This document shows, piece after piece, positions 27,082-35,455 of a DNA stretch of 48,818 nt. The DNA lies in assembly GCA_947476185.1 (NCBI GenBank), contig CANJPX010000017.1:1-48818 (forward strand). The letters are read 5' to 3'. Numbering within the stretch: position 1 is the stretch's first letter; each line of letters begins with the position of its first letter. The notes beneath the pieces are model-generated. The model did not search any database and was not told the origin of the DNA. It saw nothing but the letters and a program-made list of their open reading frames with translations. Both the position numbers and the translations under genes were made by a program. This DNA comes from Bacteroidota bacterium. GTDB lineage: Bacteria; Bacteroidota; Bacteroidia; 2-12-FULL-35-15.

Positions 27082-29928
27082 TTACAACTTCGCTTTCACC
27101 TCTACCAATTCATACCCTTCAATAATATCATTTGCTTTGATGTCGTTAAAATTCTTAATGTTTAATCCACATTCAAAACCTTTGTTCACTTCTTTCACAT
27201 CATCTTTGAATCGTTTCAAAGAACCAAGTTCGCCATCATGAACCACAATACCATCACGGATGATACGTACTTTCGTGTTACGCGCAACTTTCCCATCCAA
27301 TACAAAACATCCCGCAATGGTTCCCACTTTCGTGATGTTAAATACTTCACGTATCTCGATGTTACAAACCACTTTTTCCTGGAACTCAGGAGCTAACATA
27401 CCTTCCATAGCAGCTTGAATTTCTTCAATTGCTTTGTAGATAATAGAATATAAACGAATATCAATTTGTTCTACATCAGCAATCTTACGTGCACCAGCAG
27501 AAGGACGCACCTGGAATCCAATGATGATCGCATTGGAAGCAGAAGCTAATAATACATCTGATTCACTAATCGCTCCAACCGATTTATGAATAATTTTTAC
27601 CTGAACTTTTTCAGTTGATAATTTTTGCAATGAATCGGCCAATGCTTCCACAGATCCATCCACGTCACCTTTTACAATAACATTCAATTCTTTGAAATCA
27701 CCAATTGCTAAACGTCTTCCGATCTCGTCAAGTGTGATATGTTTGTTTGTCCGGATACCTTGTTCGCGTTGTAATTGTAAACGTTTAGCAGCAATTTCAC
27801 GTGCTTCACGTTCATCATTCATGATGTGAAACTTGTCTCCCGCTTGTGGCGCACCGCTTAAACCAAGCAAGGAAACCGGCATTGCAGGTCCCGCTTCTTT
27901 AACAATTTGTCCACGCTCGTTGTGTAACGCTTTTACTTTTCCGCTGAAACATCCTGCTAAAACAATATCTCCAACACGTAATGTTCCTGCTTCCACAAGT
28001 ATTGTACTTACATAACCTCGTCCTTTATCTAATTCAGATTCGATAACAGTACCACTTGCATTTTTATTCGGGTTCGCTTTTAAGCTTAACATTTCTGCTT
28101 CAAGCAATACTTTCTCGAGAAGCTCTTCTATATTTAAGCCTTTCTTTGCAGAGATCTCCTGACACTGAACCTTGCCTCCCCATTCTTCAACTAAAATATT
28201 CATCTGTGATAATGCTTCACGAATCTTATCAGGGTTTGCACCTTCTTTATCAATTTTATTGATAGCTATAATTATGGGTACACCAGCTGCCTGAGCGTGA
28301 TTGATTGCTTCGGTTGTTTGAGGCATCACACTGTCGTCGGCTGCGACAACAATAATTGCGATATCAGTAACTTGTGCACCACGAGCACGCATCGCTGTAA
28401 AGGCTTCGTGACCGGGAGTATCAAGGAATGTAATTGTTTTTCCGTTTTCTAATTTCACATTATATGCTCCAATGTGTTGCGTGATTCCACCAGCTTCACC
28501 AGCTATAACATTCGCTTTACGGATGTAATCCAGTAAGGATGTTTTTCCATGGTCAACGTGACCCATTACCGTTACTATCGGAGAACGATCCAAGAGTTGA
28601 TCTTCAGTATCTGCTTCTTCTTTGATCGCTTCCTGAACTTCAACACTTACAAATTCGAGTTGGTATCCAAATTCTTCTGCTACAATTGCAATTGTTTCAG
28701 CATCCAATCGTTGGTTGATGGAAACAAACATTCCAAGACTCATACATGTTGAGATGATTTCGTTTACCGAAAGATCCATCATCTGAGCCAATTGATTTGC
28801 AGAAACGAATTCTGTTACTTTGATGATCTTTTTTTCTGCTTCTACTTGATCAGCGGCTTCCTGAATACGTTCACTAGCAATATCACGTTTAGACTTTCGA
28901 TGCTTTGATGCTTTAGATTTTCCTGCTCCGCTTAATCGTGCAAGTGTTTCTTTTACCTGAGCAGCAATTTGATCAGGTGTAAGTTCAACTTTTGGAGTGC
29001 GGGGACTAAATTTCCCTTTTGCTCCGGCTTGAACATTTATGTGGTTATTAGGGTATTGTTTACGCGGAGCGTTTGCTCCTGCAACGGTACCGGGAGCCAC
29101 AGGTTTTTTATTCGGATCCCAGGCATCTCCCAAGGTTGCACCACCGAAGCTTTTCTTGATGCGTTTACGCTTTTTCTTATTGTCCGCATTTGTTGCAGAT
29201 GAAGAAGCAACAGGGTTTTTTTTGCGTTCTTCTTTTACAGGCAAATCGATTTTGCCCATAATTTTAGGACCTTCCAGTTTTTCTACTTTTGTTTCATAGA
29301 AATCTATTTTTGCTACTTCTTCTGTTGGTGGAATTATTTGTTTTACCTCTTCAATTTCAACAACTTTTTCAACTTCCTTTATTTCCTCTTTTTTTGCTTT
29401 CCCTTTTGCCGTGGTCTTTTTCTCTGCTTTTGCAGTTTCTTCTTTTTCTTCTTTAGTTTTCTTTGCGGGCTTTGTTTTGCTGTTTATTGAGTCAAGATCT
29501 ATCTTTGAAACAACTTTTAGTTTTACTTCGGACTTAACTACTTCTTTTTCAACTTCAGTTTCTATTTCAATTTTCGGAATTACTTTTTCAACAATTTTTT
29601 CTTTTACAGGTGCAGATTGCTGAATGTTTTTGATGATGATATCTTCCTCTTCCTCTTTCTTTTTGGCTTCCGGTTTTTTAGCATCTTCTAAAGAAATACT
29701 CTCCTTTTTTTCACGCGTGTTGGAAGTAACTTGTTTGGCTTCTTCCTTTGCCGCTTTTTCCGACTGGTATTCTTTTGCAAGTAACGAATAATGTTCCTCC
29801 GTAATTTTAGCCATGGGATTATTCTCCACGATGTGGCCTTTCCCTTTTAGGAATTCAGTAATGGTTCCAATACTAACATTGAGTTCCTTGGCTACTTTAC
29901 TTAATCGTTGTTCTTTGGTTTCTGACAT
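27082..29928 (-). CDS. infB: Translation initiation factor IF-2
   Basis: 948 residues. An N-terminal IF2_N-like helix domain (about 1-55) is followed by a long Lys/Glu-rich low-complexity region (about 55-270). A second IF2_N region (near 360-420) precedes the GTPase domain, with [20 protein letters not shown] and AINKIDKEG. Domains II, III and IV then run to the C-terminus. It binds fMet-tRNA and the 30S subunit and hydrolyses GTP on subunit joining. Last gene of rimP-nusA-infB, 78 nt after nusA, and ended by the terminator at 27007-27043. The longer N-terminal region explains its size against the E. coli protein. Confidence 0.97.
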   Translation of the reverse strand: MSETKEQRLSKVAKELNVSIGTITEFLKGKGHIVENNPMAKITEEHYSLLAKEYQSEKAAKEEAKQVTSNTREKKESISLEDAKKPEAKKKEEEEDIIIKNIQQSAPVKEKIVEKVIPKIEIETEVEKEVVKSEVKLKVVSKIDLDSINSKTKPAKKTKEEKEETAKAEKKTTAKGKAKKEEIKEVEKVVEIEEVKQIIPPTEEVAKIDFYETKVEKLEGPKIMGKIDLPVKEERKKNPVASSSATNADNKKKRKRIKKSFGGATLGDAWDPNKKPVAPGTVAGANAPRKQYPNNHINVQAGAKGKFSPRTPKVELTPDQIAAQVKETLARLSGAGKSKASKHRKSKRDIASERIQEAADQVEAEKKIIKVTEFVSANQLAQMMDLSVNEIISTCMSLGMFVSINQRLDAETIAIVAEEFGYQLEFVSVEVQEAIKEEADTEDQLLDRSPIVTVMGHVDHGKTSLLDYIRKANVIAGEAGGITQHIGAYNVKLENGKTITFLDTPGHEAFTAMRARGAQVTDIAIIVVAADDSVMPQTTEAINHAQAAGVPIIIAINKIDKEGANPDKIREALSQMNILVEEWGGKVQCQEISAKKGLNIEELLEKVLLEAEMLSLKANPNKNASGTVIESELDKGRGYVSTILVEAGTLRVGDIVLAGCFSGKVKALHNERGQIVKEAGPAMPVSLLGLSGAPQAGDKFHIMNDEREAREIAAKRLQLQREQGIRTNKHITLDEIGRRLAIGDFKELNVIVKGDVDGSVEALADSLQKLSTEKVQVKIIHKSVGAISESDVLLASASNAIIIGFQVRPSAGARKIADVEQIDIRLYSIIYKAIEEIQAAMEGMLAPEFQEKVVCNIEIREVFNITKVGTIAGCFVLDGKVARNTKVRIIRDGIVVHDGELGSLKRFKDDVKEVNKGFECGLNIKNFNDIKANDIIEGYELVEVKAKL

Positions 29929-30006
29929 ATACTTTATTAAAATCGTTTTTTGTTGATTCAGTTATTTAAAGTTAGGCAACAAAACCCAACAAAATAAAAT
30001 TAACTT

Positions 30007-31257
30007 TTACTCAAACTCAGATTGTAAAATTGCTTTTACTTCTGTTACTGTTACCTCTTCTAGATCGGTGCGTTTAACCAATTCTTCGGTAGATAATTCT
30101 AATACACTCTTTGCGGTATCACAACCAATATTTTTCAATTCGTCAATGATCCAGCTTTCAATTTCATCTGAGAACTCTTCCAGATCAACATCTTCCAGAT
30201 CAATGTCTGTATCACGGTATACGTCAATTTCGTAACCTGTTAATTTTCCAGCCAATTTAATATTATGTCCACCTTTACCAATTGCCAATGATACTTGATC
30301 TGGCTTCAAAAATACTTCAGCACGTTTTGTTTCTTCATCAATTTTTACGGAAGTTATCTTTGCAGGACTCAACGCACGGGTAATGAATAATGACGGATTG
30401 CTTGTATAATTGATAACATCAATATTTTCATTACGCAATTCACGAACAATACCATGGATACGGGAACCTTTCATACCAACACAAGCACCAACAGGGTCTA
30501 TTCTGTCATCGTAAGACTCTACAGCAACTTTTGCTCTTTCGCCCGGCTCACGAACAATTTTCTTTATCGTGATCAAACCGTCAAATACTTCCGGTACTTC
30601 TAATTCAAATAAACGTTCAAGGAAAGCAGGAGATGTTCGTGATAAAACGATCACAGGAGAATTGTTTTTCATGTCGACACGTTGAACAACGGCTTTTAAT
30701 GAATCACCTTTTTTGAAGAAATCAGAGGGGATCTGTTCTGTTTTAGGTAACAAAAGCTCATTACCATCTTCATCCAGAATCAATAATTCTTTTTTCCAGA
30801 TCTGGTAAACTTCACCGGTCATTATTTCACCCACTTTTTCTTTATATTTTTTATAAAGACTATCTTTTTCAAGTTCCAAAATTTTAGAAACCAGGTTTTG
30901 GCGTACTGCCAATACTGCGCGTCTTCCAAAATCAAGAAGTTTCACGGGCGTTACCGTTTCTTCACCAATTTCTAAACTTGCATCAATTTTTTTTGCTTCT
31001 GTTAATCCAATATGTTTTGCTTCATCATAATCGAAACTATCTTCAGCAAATTCATCATCAACAACTTCACGGTTATGCCAAATTTCGATATCTCCGCGAT
31101 CCGGATTAACAATGATGTCGAAATTTTCATCAGATCCGTATTTTTTTAAAAGCATACTACGGAAGACATCTTCAATGATGCTCATTAATGTTGCTCTGTC
31201 GATGTTTTTTACTTCTTTGAATTCTGAGAACGATTCAATTAAATTAATACTTTCCAT
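30007..31257 (-). CDS. nusA: Transcription termination/antitermination factor NusA
   Basis: 416 residues. The order is an N-terminal RNA-polymerase-binding domain (about 1-125), an S1 domain (from MTGEVYQIWKKELL), and two KH domains (including GACVGMKGSRIHGIVREL and LAIGKGGHNIKLAGKLTG). A short helical C-terminus (IIDELKNIGCDTAKSVLEL) follows instead of the two acidic repeats of the E. coli protein. It controls pausing, termination and antitermination. The gene is 12 nt after rimP, in the conserved order. Confidence 0.97.
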   Translation of the reverse strand: MESINLIESFSEFKEVKNIDRATLMSIIEDVFRSMLLKKYGSDENFDIIVNPDRGDIEIWHNREVVDDEFAEDSFDYDEAKHIGLTEAKKIDASLEIGEETVTPVKLLDFGRRAVLAVRQNLVSKILELEKDSLYKKYKEKVGEIMTGEVYQIWKKELLILDEDGNELLLPKTEQIPSDFFKKGDSLKAVVQRVDMKNNSPVIVLSRTSPAFLERLFELEVPEVFDGLITIKKIVREPGERAKVAVESYDDRIDPVGACVGMKGSRIHGIVRELRNENIDVINYTSNPSLFITRALSPAKITSVKIDEETKRAEVFLKPDQVSLAIGKGGHNIKLAGKLTGYEIDVYRDTDIDLEDVDLEEFSDEIESWIIDELKNIGCDTAKSVLELSTEELVKRTDLEEVTVTEVKAILQSEFE

Positions 31258-31269
31258 TGTTTTAAATAA

Positions 31270-31734
31270 TTAAAATGATATTACAATTTTTGTTTCTTTG
31301 ATTTGGTTAAATGATAAAATGATATTATTGATAATTAGTTGTTTCCCTTTTTTTCCTTCCACTTTTTCCTTTGATCTTGTCTCTAATGCTATTTCTAAGT
31401 CTGTGGCTTTCAGCAGCTTGCCGCTAAGCTTTTTCCCTTCTTTCGTTACCACATCCACTTGTTTGCCTATATTCTTTTGATATTGACGCACAATTTTAAA
31501 GGGTTCAATAAGTCCTGGCGACATAACATTAAGTTCAAAGTCTTCTACTTCTCTGTCTAACCCTTCTTCAATATGTCGGCTCATTGCAACACAATCGTTG
31601 ATTGAAATACCGTTATCATTATCTAAAAGGATCACTATCTTATTTCCGGTCTTAACACTGATATCTACAATGAAATTAGAGCTTTCAGCAAGTTTTTGAT
31701 CAGCTAACGTTTGTATTTTTTCTTTTGAAATCAT
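31270..31734 (-). CDS. rimP: Ribosome maturation factor RimP
   Basis: 154 residues. Two-domain RimP with the motifs VDISVKTGNKIVILLDNDNGISINDC, SRHIEEGLDRE and YELNVMSPGL-like (FELNVMSPGLIEPF). Needed for 30S subunit maturation. First gene of the rimP-nusA-infB operon. It is preceded by a promoter at 31802-31833 and a terminator-like hairpin at 31749-31775. No initiator tRNA gene precedes it, unlike in E. coli. Confidence 0.95.
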   Translation of the reverse strand: MISKEKIQTLADQKLAESSNFIVDISVKTGNKIVILLDNDNGISINDCVAMSRHIEEGLDREVEDFELNVMSPGLIEPFKIVRQYQKNIGKQVDVVTKEGKKLSGKLLKATDLEIALETRSKEKVEGKKGKQLIINNIILSFNQIKETKIVISF

Positions 31735-31739
31735 ATTTG

Positions 31740-31766
31740 TTAGATGAATAAAAAGAGGGGACTCAT
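31740..31766 (-). other. Eight-codon reading frame in the rimP leader
   Basis: Minus-strand ATG at 31766-31764 begins a frame reading MSPLFLFI and ending in TAA at 31742-31740, five bases before the rimP ATG. It starts in the loop of the leader hairpin and runs through its 3' arm. It could be a leader peptide or chance. Confidence 0.25.
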
Positions 31767-31775
31767 GTCCCCTCT
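31749..31775 (-). promoter_or_regulatory. Terminator-like hairpin in the rimP-nusA-infB leader (possible attenuator)
   Basis: On the minus strand a perfect 9-bp stem AGAGGGGAC/GTCCCCTCT (31775-31754), with tetraloop ATGA, is followed by a run of T. It lies between the predicted promoter and the rimP start, about 20 nt after transcription begins. No upstream gene is on this strand, so it cannot be the end of another operon. Confidence 0.65.
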
Positions 31776-31801
31776 ACTTATTGTTCTTCTATTTAACGAT
31801 G

Positions 31802-31833
31802 CAAATATAAGGCAATCTTTCTTATTTGTCAAA
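31802..31833 (-). promoter_or_regulatory. Promoter of the rimP-nusA-infB operon
   Basis: Minus strand TTTG (31833-31830), a 20-nt spacer, then TATATTTG (31809-31802), an exact match to the Bacteroidota consensus. It predicts a leader of about 60 nt. Confidence 0.7.
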
Positions 31834-31899
31834 TTTATTTTAGGCAACTATTCAGTAAAAAATTACGTCTTTATCATGTAAAATCTATTGGTTTTTAAC

Positions 31900-31907
31900 T
31901 ACTTTTG
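31900..31907 (+). promoter_or_regulatory. -7 box TACTTTTG of the gene at 31964
   Basis: Exact TAnnTTTG match, about 50 nt before the ATG at 31964. The -33 element is unclear. Confidence 0.4.
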
Positions 31908-31963
31908 CGATATAACCTACTCGCTAAAGATTCTGCATAAAAATTTTTTTTTAAAATAATATT

Positions 31964-32407
31964 ATGGAAATCACACACACAAAAACAGGTAACACTAGTC
32001 GAGAAGGCGTTCTAAGGACTTTCCTTTTTCTTTTTCTTGTTTTATTTTTTGCAACACAATCAGCACTCGCTATCTCTCCTGACTCTGCTTCAATTGCTGC
32101 AACAGATACTTCAGCTTCGAATAGCGGACAGGCGGATATCAAAAACACTTCAAAAGTTTTTGAAGAAGCCAGAAAAATAGAAGAGGAAAATACCAGGATT
32201 AGAAATGAAAAGATCCGCAGAGACGATATTATCGAGAAAATAATAATGATCGTCGGGTTTTCAATAGTAATTGCAATTGCTTGGTTCACTACTGTTCTAG
32301 CGAGGAACCGTAAGAAAAAAGAGGATGAGGCAAAAGCAGTGCACCACCAGAATTTGAAGAATAGGGGCCATCATCATCATGACCCTCATTATCATCCGAA
32401 AAGGTAA
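31964..32407 (+). CDS. Small membrane protein with His-rich C-terminal tail, unknown function
   Basis: 147 residues. A hydrophobic N-terminal segment (about residues 18-36, ending in an ALA-like cleavage site) suggests a signal peptide. Then come a Ser/Ala/Thr-rich stretch, a charged helix (VFEEARKIEEENTRIRNEKIRRDDI), a membrane helix (about 89-109) and a basic C-terminus with a His cluster (GHHHHDPHYHP) at the end. With the signal peptide cleaved, the His tail would be in the cytoplasm. The His cluster may bind a metal; this is inference only. I recognise no family. It ends 3 bp from the convergent gene at 32411. Confidence 0.65.
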   Translation: MEITHTKTGNTSREGVLRTFLFLFLVLFFATQSALAISPDSASIAATDTSASNSGQADIKNTSKVFEEARKIEEENTRIRNEKIRRDDIIEKIIMIVGFSIVIAIAWFTTVLARNRKKKEDEAKAVHHQNLKNRGHHHHDPHYHPKR

Positions 32408-32410
32408 TTA

Positions 32411-34144
32411 TTATTTGACTTTTTCTCCCTTTTTGTAGGTGGTTTCCATCATGATATTTCCATTTTTATCATAATAGGTCCATTTCCCGTTTGGCTTACT
32501 TTCAGTTCTATAGCCCTTTTTATCTTTTACCAGCGTATAAGATGTGGTACTCTTAAGTTTCGCGTCTTCATACCATGCACTGCAATCTCCGCTCAATTTC
32601 CCATCTTTAAAGGTTTGTTCCATTGCTTTTACTCCGGTTTCATAATAATTTGTCCATAAACCATTTGGCTTTTCATCAATATAATTTCCTTCACTTTCTA
32701 TGAAGCCATAAGGAGTCCAGGTTATCCAATGTCCTTCTTTCTTGCCTTGTTTATATGTCCCCTCCTCTTTAATTTTGCCGCTGTCGAAATAATATTTCCA
32801 AGAAGCATCTTTTAAGTCATCTTTATAAAATCCTTCATAATTTGGACTTTTATTAGGAAACCAGGCTTTCCAGCTACCTTCCATTTTACCTAATTTGAAA
32901 TTACCTTCATTTTTCATGACACCATTTTCGAACCACGAAAACCATGTACCGTTTTCTTTTCCAAATGCATAACTGCCTTCTTCCAATTTTTGTCCAGTTT
33001 CGTACCAGGTGGTCCAAAGATCAGTTTTAAGATTTTCTTTGTAATGCCCCTGTTTCCATTTTGAGCCGTCATTATAAAAATACGTCCAAAGACTGTCCAT
33101 CAGATCGTTCTTATAATACCCCTCAGACTCTTTCGACGCATTAAGATACCAGTAGACCCATTTCCCTGTCCGTTGATTTTCTGTCAGGCTTCCCTCAATT
33201 TGAATTTTTCCTCCTTCATTATAAAATTTCCAGTATCCATTTTTTTTATCATTCATGAAAGGTCCTTCACTTTTTACGATTCCGTTTTGGAACCAATTGG
33301 TGCAGTTTCCATTCTTTTTGCCCTTCATATAGCTTACAGAAAAATCTTTTTCTCCGGAAGGAATATAAAATATCCATTCCCCGTCCATTCTTCCTTCTTT
33401 ATAATTTCCTTCTCCCTTCTTTTTCCCATTATCGTATGCTAGTGTGAATTTCCCATTCCCATTAATAATAGGCTGTTCCCCTTTTTCGAACCAGAGGTTC
33501 ATTAATAGGACATCAGCATTTTCAAATTGTAATTCTTGTTTTGGTTTACCGCTCCGGAAGTACTCTTTCCATAGCCCTATTTCTTTTCCATTTTTATATT
33601 GACCTTCTTTTTGTTTGTTTCCATTTGAGTACCAGCCTGTATAATTCCCTTCGGCCAAATTGTTTTTGAAAGTCCCTTCACTTTCTTTTTGTCCATTTTC
33701 ATAATAATAGATCCATGTGCCGTCTTTTTGTCCTGTTTTGTATTTTTCGGTACTTTTTAATTTTCCGCTTTCATACCAGCCGGTCCAGGTGCTATCAGGT
33801 TTGTCTTCTTTGAAAAACGATTCTTGTGCTTTGTTTCCATTGATATACCAATATTTCCAGGCACCTTCTTTTTTGCCTTTGATATAATTTTCTTCTGCTT
33901 TTACTTTTTTACCGGTATAATAGGATAGGAATTTTCCATTTTCTTTTCCCTGAATAAAACTTCCTTCTTTGGCAATATCTCCATTTTCATACCATGCAGA
34001 AAATTTTCCGTCCTGCATACCATCTTTCATATTTTGCTCACTTTTTTTCTTTGTCTGAGCGATATCCCAAAATTCTGTAACGAACTGTGCAAAGGAGAAA
34101 TTGGTGTAAATGACGGTCAGGAAAAGGAAGATAGTTTTTTTCAT
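32411..34144 (-). CDS. Secreted YwqK/MORN-repeat protein
   Basis: 577 residues. Signal peptide (KKTIFLFLTVIYTNFSFA-Q), then about two dozen tandem repeats of roughly 23 residues with the pattern G-x-x-x-G-x-W-x-x-W/Y-x-x-x-G-x-x-x-x-E-x-x-Y/F, for example GKKEGAWKYWYINGNKAQES. Such repeats form an elongated beta-hairpin stack. This is the family that automatic annotation often calls YwqK antitoxin. There is no toxin gene beside it, and a Sec signal makes a cytoplasmic antitoxin role unlikely. Probably a periplasmic or surface protein; function unknown. The OmpA-family gene upstream has its own terminator, so this gene is separately transcribed. Confidence 0.85.
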   Translation of the reverse strand: MKKTIFLFLTVIYTNFSFAQFVTEFWDIAQTKKKSEQNMKDGMQDGKFSAWYENGDIAKEGSFIQGKENGKFLSYYTGKKVKAEENYIKGKKEGAWKYWYINGNKAQESFFKEDKPDSTWTGWYESGKLKSTEKYKTGQKDGTWIYYYENGQKESEGTFKNNLAEGNYTGWYSNGNKQKEGQYKNGKEIGLWKEYFRSGKPKQELQFENADVLLMNLWFEKGEQPIINGNGKFTLAYDNGKKKGEGNYKEGRMDGEWIFYIPSGEKDFSVSYMKGKKNGNCTNWFQNGIVKSEGPFMNDKKNGYWKFYNEGGKIQIEGSLTENQRTGKWVYWYLNASKESEGYYKNDLMDSLWTYFYNDGSKWKQGHYKENLKTDLWTTWYETGQKLEEGSYAFGKENGTWFSWFENGVMKNEGNFKLGKMEGSWKAWFPNKSPNYEGFYKDDLKDASWKYYFDSGKIKEEGTYKQGKKEGHWITWTPYGFIESEGNYIDEKPNGLWTNYYETGVKAMEQTFKDGKLSGDCSAWYEDAKLKSTTSYTLVKDKKGYRTESKPNGKWTYYDKNGNIMMETTYKKGEKVK

Positions 34145-34226
34145 TTTGGTAGAATTATTCTATAGTATATAAACGCAAAAAAAATAAAATGGTACAGATG
34201 GGAGAAAATATTTTTAACTGATATAA

Positions 34227-34256
34227 AAAGAGCTGAAGTAAAATCTTCAGCTCTTT
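34227..34256 (-). terminator. Terminator of the OmpA-family gene
   Basis: 12-bp stem AAAGAGCTGAAG (34227-34238) and CTTCAGCTCTTT (34245-34256), loop of 6 nt, T run on the minus strand. It is 18 nt past the stop codon at 34275. Confidence 0.85.
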
Positions 34257-34274
34257 CAATTAGATGATCATAAT

Positions 34275-35282
34275 TTAATTTGATTCAAGAACTTTTAACA
34301 ACTCATCAAGTTTAGGTGTTAAAATAAGTTCCGTTCTACGATTCTTTTTGCGGGCATCGCTAGTTTTTGACGGATCGATCGGGAAGTATTCGCCTCTTCC
34401 TGAAGCTGTCAATCGTTTTGGGTCAACGGTACTATTCTTTGTGATAATTTTAACGATGGATGTCGCACGCATTACACTCAGATCCCAATTGTCTTTTATA
34501 TCCCCTTTTCCAACCATTGGAACATCATCTGTGTGTCCCTCAATCATTACATTTATATCAGCGTTTTGCTCCAATACTTTCGCAACTTTTTTTAATGCGT
34601 CTACACCCTTTCCTTCAACGGTTGTGCTTCCTGAAGCAAAAAGTAGGCTTTCGTCCATGGAAACATAAACTTTGCCATTCTTTTGCGTGATCGTTAATCC
34701 TTTGCCTTCAAATCCTAGAAGTGCATCTGAAAGTTTTTTCTTCAATTCATTTGACGCATCATCTTTCCTTTTAAGGATGTCTTCCAATTCGGCAACTCTC
34801 GCTTCCCGTCTTTTCAGTTCAGCATTCAGATCATCCAGACTTTTCTTTTGAGCATTAAGTTGAGCTTCCAATAATTTTAGCTCGTCTTGTTTTTTTAGCA
34901 ACTGCTCTTGTGTCATTTGCAATTCGTTGGAGATTTTCTTTGTATCCGCCAGATTTCCTTCTAATAAACGATTGTATTTGTCCAGTAGCTGCTCATTGAT
35001 CTGATTTAATTTATCGTATTTAGAAACCAGTGTTCGGTAACTTGTCCCTAAAACAGATGTATCCTTTTTTAGTCCGACAATATCTTTTAATTGATCAGCA
35101 ATCAGCTTTTCATTTTCTCCTAATTTAGCTTCCTCTTCCAGACTTTTCGTTTTTAAGGCCGCTAATTCCGATTCACAGCTTTTGCGTTTTGTCTGCTCTT
35201 CTTCCAATTTTCGTTGCGGAACGCATGAAAATATTCCGCAAGAAATTGCGATAATGAGACTATACTTTATTGGGTTCTTCAT
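34275..35282 (-). CDS. OmpA-family lipoprotein with coiled coil
   Basis: 335 residues. The lipobox IFSC gives lipidated Cys20. A long coiled coil covers about residues 25-200 and contains many Leu/Glu/Lys heptads. Residues about 205-325 are an OmpA/MotB peptidoglycan-binding domain (FASGSTTVEGKGVDALKKVA, EGHTDDVP, NWDLSVMRATSIV, ASGRGEYFPI, NRRTELIL). It should tether the outer membrane, where its lipid sits, to the peptidoglycan. A -7 box lies about 20 nt upstream. Confidence 0.9.
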   Translation of the reverse strand: MKNPIKYSLIIAISCGIFSCVPQRKLEEEQTKRKSCESELAALKTKSLEEEAKLGENEKLIADQLKDIVGLKKDTSVLGTSYRTLVSKYDKLNQINEQLLDKYNRLLEGNLADTKKISNELQMTQEQLLKKQDELKLLEAQLNAQKKSLDDLNAELKRREARVAELEDILKRKDDASNELKKKLSDALLGFEGKGLTITQKNGKVYVSMDESLLFASGSTTVEGKGVDALKKVAKVLEQNADINVMIEGHTDDVPMVGKGDIKDNWDLSVMRATSIVKIITKNSTVDPKRLTASGRGEYFPIDPSKTSDARKKNRRTELILTPKLDELLKVLESN

Positions 35283-35305
35283 TTTTTTTAATTTTTAATT
35301 AAGTA

Positions 35306-35313
35306 CAAAATTA
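35306..35313 (-). promoter_or_regulatory. -7 box TAATTTTG of the OmpA-family gene
   Basis: Exact TAnnTTTG match on the minus strand, 23 nt before the ATG. No -33 TTG at normal spacing. Confidence 0.4.
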
Positions 35314-35399
35314 TTGATAAACAATGAAGATAATACCTCTGATGATATTGTTTATCCACATTTATATTAAACAAATTTGTTAATAATTATGAAGGGCAT

Positions 35400-35437
35400 A
35401 AAAAACGCTATTCAGAAATATCGGAATAGCGTTTTTT
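35400..35437 (-). terminator. Terminator of the peptide-binding lipoprotein gene
   Basis: Stem AAAAACGCTATTC (35401-35413) and GAATAGCGTTTTT (35424-35436), 10-nt loop, T run on the minus strand. Confidence 0.85.
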
Positions 35438-35455
35438 AATAGAAAATAATATTGT

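Noticed and set aside
31735-31963. Initiator tRNA gene before rimP, as in E. coli metY-rimP-nusA
   Set aside because: No cloverleaf can be formed in this region; only a promoter and one hairpin are seen.
32411-34144. Toxin-antitoxin system
   Set aside because: The YwqK family name suggests an antitoxin, but the protein is exported, very long and has no toxin gene next to it.
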